DNA from: Cytospora piceicola
Lineage: Eukaryota > Ascomycota > Sordariomycetes > Diaporthales > Cytosporaceae
Reading direction: 5' to 3'
Assembly (NCBI GenBank): GCA_023375675.1
Contig: JALQBC010000101.1
Location: 1-10,508 of the forward strand
Length of the DNA: 10,508 nt
The position numbers and the translations under genes were made by a program. Each line of letters begins with the position of its first letter. Within the stretch, counting starts at the first letter, position 1. The notes under the pieces are model-generated. The model had not been told where the DNA came from, ran no database searches, and saw only the letters and a program-made list of their open reading frames with translations. Of this stretch, positions 6,861 to 10,508 are shown piece by piece.

Positions 6861-7000
6861 AAAAGGCTAGTCTTTAAGTAGTTATAAAAAAGAATCTTAT
6901 TACTATTTATAATCTTTTATAAAAGAAGATTTTAAGTAGCTACTATAGTAATACGTAAAGTAGAAATTATACTACTCTTAAACGTTATAGCGTAAATATA
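6861..7000. other. Short stretch rich in small inverted repeats
   Basis: Holds AATCTT...AAGATT (6911-6916 with 6926-6931), AGTAGCTACT and TACTATAGTA (near 6936-6950). AACGTTATA occurs at 6981-6989 and again at 7000-7008. No gene recognised. Confidence 0.5.
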
Positions 7001-7060
7001 ACGTTATAACGTAGGCTTCGGCTTATATATACCGAAGCCTTTATAAGCTTTAGCTTATAA
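7001..7060. repeat. Cluster of three adjacent palindromes
   Basis: Three perfect inverted repeats lie almost end to end. ACGTTATAACGT (7001-7012) is a full palindrome. AGGCTTCGG (7013-7021) pairs with CCGAAGCCT (7032-7040) around a ten-base loop. TTATAAGC (7041-7048) pairs with GCTTATAA (7053-7060) around a four-base loop. The middle stem has six G/C pairs, which is remarkable here. A C7 run (AGCCCCCCCTTTTTTT) follows at 7064-7079. They might belong to an element end, a transcript terminator-like hairpin, or the border of the subtelomeric gene block. Confidence 0.8.
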
Positions 7061-7192
7061 TATTAGCCCCCCCTTTTTTAAGTATATCCTTAACTTTAAA
7101 AGTCTATACGTTATATATTATATAAAAGTATACTTATAAAAACTTTTAACGTTACTTACTTAAGTCTATTACCTTTCGTAGCCTTTCGAATA

Positions 7193-7265
7193 TACCTTTT
7201 CTTTTTCCTTTTTTTTTAACTATTAACTTTACTATAAATACCCCTTTCTTTTTTTTCTTTTATTT
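7193..7265 (+). promoter_or_regulatory. Pyrimidine-rich leader, possible former promoter
   Basis: On the + strand, 7193-7217 and 7249-7265 are almost pure C/T (CCTTTTCTTTTTCC, CCCCTTTCTTTTTTTTCT), separated by TATTAACTTTACTATAAATA. CT-rich stretches just before the start codon are common in filamentous ascomycete promoters. It sits 80-150 bp upstream of a possible former start codon at 7348. The role is inferred only from position and composition. Confidence 0.3.
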
Positions 7266-7347
7266 TAATTATAATAAAGGTTTTAAGCCGTTATATAGCT
7301 ATTTCTATATCGTTTATAAGCGGTTTAATCTTTAACGTCTATTTATT

Positions 7348-10279
7348 ATAGCTAAAAAGCGAAAACGTATTTTATTGTTGTTTTTTACTTATATATCGTT
7401 TATAAGTAAAACGCTCGTTATTACTAACTAAAAAAAACGAGATTATATTTAAAAAGTTAAAGTTTAATTCTTTTATAACGCTTTAACTACTTACCTCGAT
7501 AATATTTATAAGGTTTTTTACTTCGAATATATTTACTATTTAGCTAAAGATCTTAATATATTTTATTATAACTATTCCGGTAAATAGTAAACTAGTTAAA
7601 AGCTTATTTTAAATAGCTTATATATTACTAACCCTTTTAATAAGTTAAAAAGCCTGTTATATATTTTATACGTATAATAGTAACGGAAAAAACACCGGTT
7701 ACTTATATACTTTAATAAGTTTTTTCTTTTAAAAGCTATTTACGTTATAGTATTAACTTACTTAGTAGCTATTTAAATACCTAGAGCTAATTAAAGCTAC
7801 CGAAACTTTAGCTAAAAAAGTAAAGGAGTTTAATTTTTAAGATTATAGTAAGCCTTTCCTTTTTTTATCGTAAGTAAGCTTTAAACGGCTAACTTATTTT
7901 CGTAAATTCTATAAAGGTGTAAAACGCTACCGGTTTTATAGTAATCTAAGTCTATAAGTAGTTATAAAGTAAAAAAGATACTTAAGTAAGCGGCTTAAAT
8001 AGTAGTAGTATTTAAGCTATAAACGGTTCGTATACTATTAATATAAACTTAAATAATAAGGTCCGGGCTTATTATATAAGTAATAAGTAATATTATATCT
8101 GTTAAGTAGCAGCTAACTTTTTTTTAAAAATAGAAAAATAAGCTTACTTAAAGTTTTATTACTACTATTTATCTTTTAATAGTTAAGCTTAATAAGCTAA
8201 AAAATAAAGTAGTTAAAATTAAGAACTTTATCGTTTTATATATAAACTATAACTCGAGCGAAAGTTAGCTAATATAGTTATATATATAAGTACGTTATAA
8301 GCCGTTCTTTTACTTAGTTTAATAAATTTAAAAAGAAAGATAAGAACGTAAAGAGTTACTACCGCTATTAAAAAAGAAAAAGGTTTATAGTTTAAGTAAG
8401 TATATAATTAATATCGAACAGCTTACTTTCTTTAAGCTAACTAAATTTTATTTTACTAATACTACTTTATTAATTTAGCTTATATAATAAGTTAGTATTT
8501 ATTAGTACGAAATAATATAAGTTTTTATATTATTTAATATTAACCGTTTATTATATTAATAGTAAAAGCGTAATAGCTTATTATAATAAATTATTATAAC
8601 TATAGTATAGTAGATTTTCTTTTTATTTATATAAAAGGATTATTATAGTTATAAGCTAACTTATAACAGCTTTTATATTTATCGAGTATAGCTATATTTT
8701 CGAAGTTATTTAATAGTTTTTAAAAAGGCTAAACTTAATTAACTTATTTAATATAAACTTTATATTTTAGTATTATACCTACTTTAGATTTACTTTATAC
8801 CGGCTTTTTATATATATTAAAAATAGTTTTAATATAATACTTAGGCTTTACTTTATTTTTACCTTTTTTAAAAATAATTAAAGGTAGCTAATAATTATAA
8901 AAAGCTTAAAATAAAAATAAGTTACTACTTACTTTTAATAAAAAATCTATATAAAAACGTAAATATATACTTAATAATACCTTTAGTTTTATAATATAAG
9001 AGTTTATTATAATAGATATATAATACTTTTTATATAGTTAAGTAAGTTTCTTAAAAGGTTAGTTAGTTTAAACGTTTTTAAAAAACAGCTAAACGTAATC
9101 CTCGATAATAAAACGCTTTATAAGACTACGTTATTAGTTAGCTACTCTTTTTATTCTTTATTAAGTAACGGCTATAGCTATTTAAATAAATTCTGTTATA
9201 TTTTTAAACCGTTATATAAAGTCTTTAGTTTAAATATATAGTTTATAAACTAGTATAACTAAACGTTATACTTATTAAATTAGCTCGGTATAGTAGTTAT
9301 ATTAAAAGAAGAATAAGCTAATACCGATTATAAAAGTATTTCGGTTATTAATAATAAGCTACGCTTTTAAAAAAAATAAGCTTTAATTAAACTAAATATA
9401 TATAATAAAAACTTATAAGTAATTAAAAACCTTTTAATTAACCTGTTCGGTAATATTATCGGTCTTAAGGTAATATATAGTATTTAGTCGCTATTTAATA
9501 TTAATAAAATTATAAAGGCGTTTTTAAAATCCTTTTACTTAATTAAAGCCGTAGTCGTTAATTAAAACGTTAAAAAAACTATAAAATCGTTAATAATAGT
9601 TTAAAAACCGTTTAATATAAGCTTTAGCTTTTATTATAGTTATAGCCTTAAGCGTAATAGCTTTACTTAACCTATTTATAATAACTATAAGGAACTTAAG
9701 GTTTTCCGGATATTCTTAAGGTAAGTAAATTATAAAGTCGATAAATAACTTACTTTATATTTATTCGAAAACTAAGAAAAGCTTAAGAAAGCCTTTTTTC
9801 CGATATTATTAAATAGTTTTCTTTTTATAAACGTTATAGTTTTTTATAAAGCGATATACTATATAATATATCTTAGGTTAAAAGTACTTATAACTAAATA
9901 ATAAGATAGTTATATCCTATTTAAAGTAGCCGGAGATATAAAAGTTATAAATATTTTAAATAAAGCTAATATATAACGGTTTTTATTTAAGTATTTATAT
10001 ATTCTTTCGGAATTAAAGAATATAATTATTATCTATTTTATACTTTATAATCGAAACGTTAAAAAGCGTATTATCTATTATTTATATATTAAAAAAGAAG
10101 CTTTTAACTTTTTTATAAATAGTTTAAATAAAGTAAAAATAGTTTATATTATACTTAAAAATAATATTTTATATATTTTATAGGTTTTTATAAGTAAATA
10201 GCTTTTTACTTTAAAGAACTATCTTACTGTTAATAATAAAAGTAGTAAGTTAAGTAAAGCCGTTCCGACGTTATTTTAA
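7348..10279 (+). pseudogene. RIP-destroyed telomere-proximal gene, product not recognised
   Basis: If ATA at 7348 is a mutated ATG, the frame would open (M)AKKRKRILLLFF and run 27 codons before the first TAA. The same frame (positions 1 mod 3) shows further stop-free runs: 7483-7569 (TTYLDNIYKVFYFEYIYYLA, part of a longer run), 8152-8265 (38 codons) and 8344-8475 (44 codons, with a surviving CAG Gln codon). Past about 9250 a different frame (2 mod 3) is more open. Its runs include 9977-10180 (68 codons, RFLFKYLYIL...NNILYIL), then TAG, then a final stop TAA at 10277-10279. Nearly all stops are TAA or TAG, as from CAA, CAG or TGG. The frame change would need a frameshift or an intron; GTAAGT occurs at 9721. 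Telomere-linked RecQ-like helicases often occupy this place in fungi, but I could not identify helicase, reverse transcriptase or transposase motifs. It may also be a transposon ORF. Confidence 0.35.
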
Positions 10280-10394
10280 AGATAGCTATTCTTTATAAAG
10301 TAGTTAAATATTTCGACTTATAAAACGCTTATTATTTATCCTTTTTAGTATATTCTGTTCTTTTTTAAACAGTATATTTAATCGTATTAATTAA
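10280..10394. other. Subtelomere-telomere junction
   Basis: Short AT-rich spacer. An imperfect hairpin, ATATTCTGTT (10350-10359) with AACAGTATAT (10368-10377) and a central T-T mismatch, lies about 20 bp before the first telomere repeat. The junction reads ATTAATTAATTAGGG with no degenerate telomere repeats before it. Confidence 0.7.
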
Positions 10395-10508
10395 TTAGGG
10401 TTAGGGTTAGGGTTAGGGTTAGGGTTAGGGTTAGGGTTAGGGTTAGGGTTAGGGTTAGGGTTAGGGTTAGGGTTAGGGTTAGGGTTAGGGTTAGGGTTAG
10501 GGTTAGGG
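10395..10508 (+). repeat. Telomere, (TTAGGG)19
   Basis: Nineteen perfect, uninterrupted TTAGGG hexamers run to the last base of the window. The G-rich strand points 5' to 3' outward, so this is a true right chromosome end. The repeat is the vertebrate-type hexamer also used by most filamentous fungi; the RIP-like background points to the latter. Telomerase maintains such repeats, and they are unique in this window: there is no long internal TTAGGG tract. Confidence 0.99.

Larger units (their letters stand above)
1..10394. other. RIP-like mutated domain
   Basis: By hand count, 793-10394 contains about 43 CpA or TpG steps, roughly one per 220 bp, where several hundred would be expected from base composition. 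CpG is at or above expectation (about 20 in 7321-7920). Sister repeats differ almost only by transitions. No ordinary ATG-initiated open frame is visible. This fits RIP in Pezizomycotina: cytosine deamination of duplicated DNA in the sexual phase, usually followed by heterochromatin. AT-rich mitochondrial DNA would not end in TTAGGG repeats nor lose CpA so selectively. Confidence 0.88.

Noticed and set aside
7560..9000. Reverse transcriptase, RecQ helicase or DDE transposase motifs in the ghost gene
   Set aside because: I looked in all forward frames, and in part of the reverse strand, for the catalytic signatures allowing for C-to-T change. No convincing ordered set appeared. Naming a family would be guesswork.
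9721..9726. GTAAGT as an intron 5' splice site
   Set aside because: GTAAGT-like strings recur by chance in this DNA (e.g. 7870, 8397), and no clear branch point and acceptor pair could be chosen, so no intron is annotated.
10350..10377. Hairpin before the telomere as a functional signal
   Set aside because: Ten-base arms with a central mismatch in AT-rich DNA are expected now and then. Only its position is suggestive.
1..10394. Mitochondrial or plasmid AT-rich DNA
   Set aside because: The TTAGGG telomere, the transition-only divergence between repeats and the selective loss of CpA all argue for nuclear RIP-mutated DNA.

Overview
The window is the right-hand end of a chromosome from what is most likely a filamentous ascomycete fungus (Pezizomycotina). 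The last 114 bases are 19 perfect TTAGGG repeats on the + strand. The other ~10.4 kb is extremely AT-rich and has almost no CpA/TpG steps, while CpG steps remain common. That is the footprint of repeat-induced point mutation (RIP), a C-to-T process acting on duplicated DNA in ascomycetes. Stop codons are dense in every frame and almost no ATG remains. I see no intact protein-coding gene, no tRNA or rRNA, and no CRISPR array.

Layout, left (centromere side) to right (telomere). 1-792: four tandem 198-bp units, cut by the window edge, with a decayed fifth piece to about 852. In one forward frame they read as a 66-residue repeat protein whose stops are TAG/TAA, and two of those stops are still CAG or TGG in sister units. 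929-1765: a second array with a 149-bp unit that grows in 16-bp steps. 1908-2060, 3838-3996 and 4128-4192: three dispersed copies of a T-rich ATATTTTT-type array, the middle one holding 15 perfect 8-bp repeats. 2774-3072 and 4261-4586: two long trinucleotide tracts (TAA/TAG = AAT/AGT), probably former CAA/CAG runs. 4869-5006: a decayed fold-back. 5649-6023: a 219-bp-offset duplication. 6050-6326: an island with more G and C and fewer mutations, with the look of a solo LTR. 6531-6860: a 150-bp tandem duplication. 7001-7060: a cluster of palindromes. 7193-10279: a pyrimidine-rich leader followed by what looks like a heavily RIP-mutated gene reading toward the telomere. 10395-10508: telomere.

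No genes work together here in the usual sense. The region is a graveyard of repeats, mutated to different degrees. The 198-bp array and the LTR-like island keep more CpA than the rest, so they are younger, shorter or less exposed to the mutator. Arrays without cytosine are perfect, so they either escaped or formed later. Two things deserve most attention: the cryptic coding frames (198-bp array and 7348-10279), and a hand-counted excess of surviving CpA in the context ACAG.
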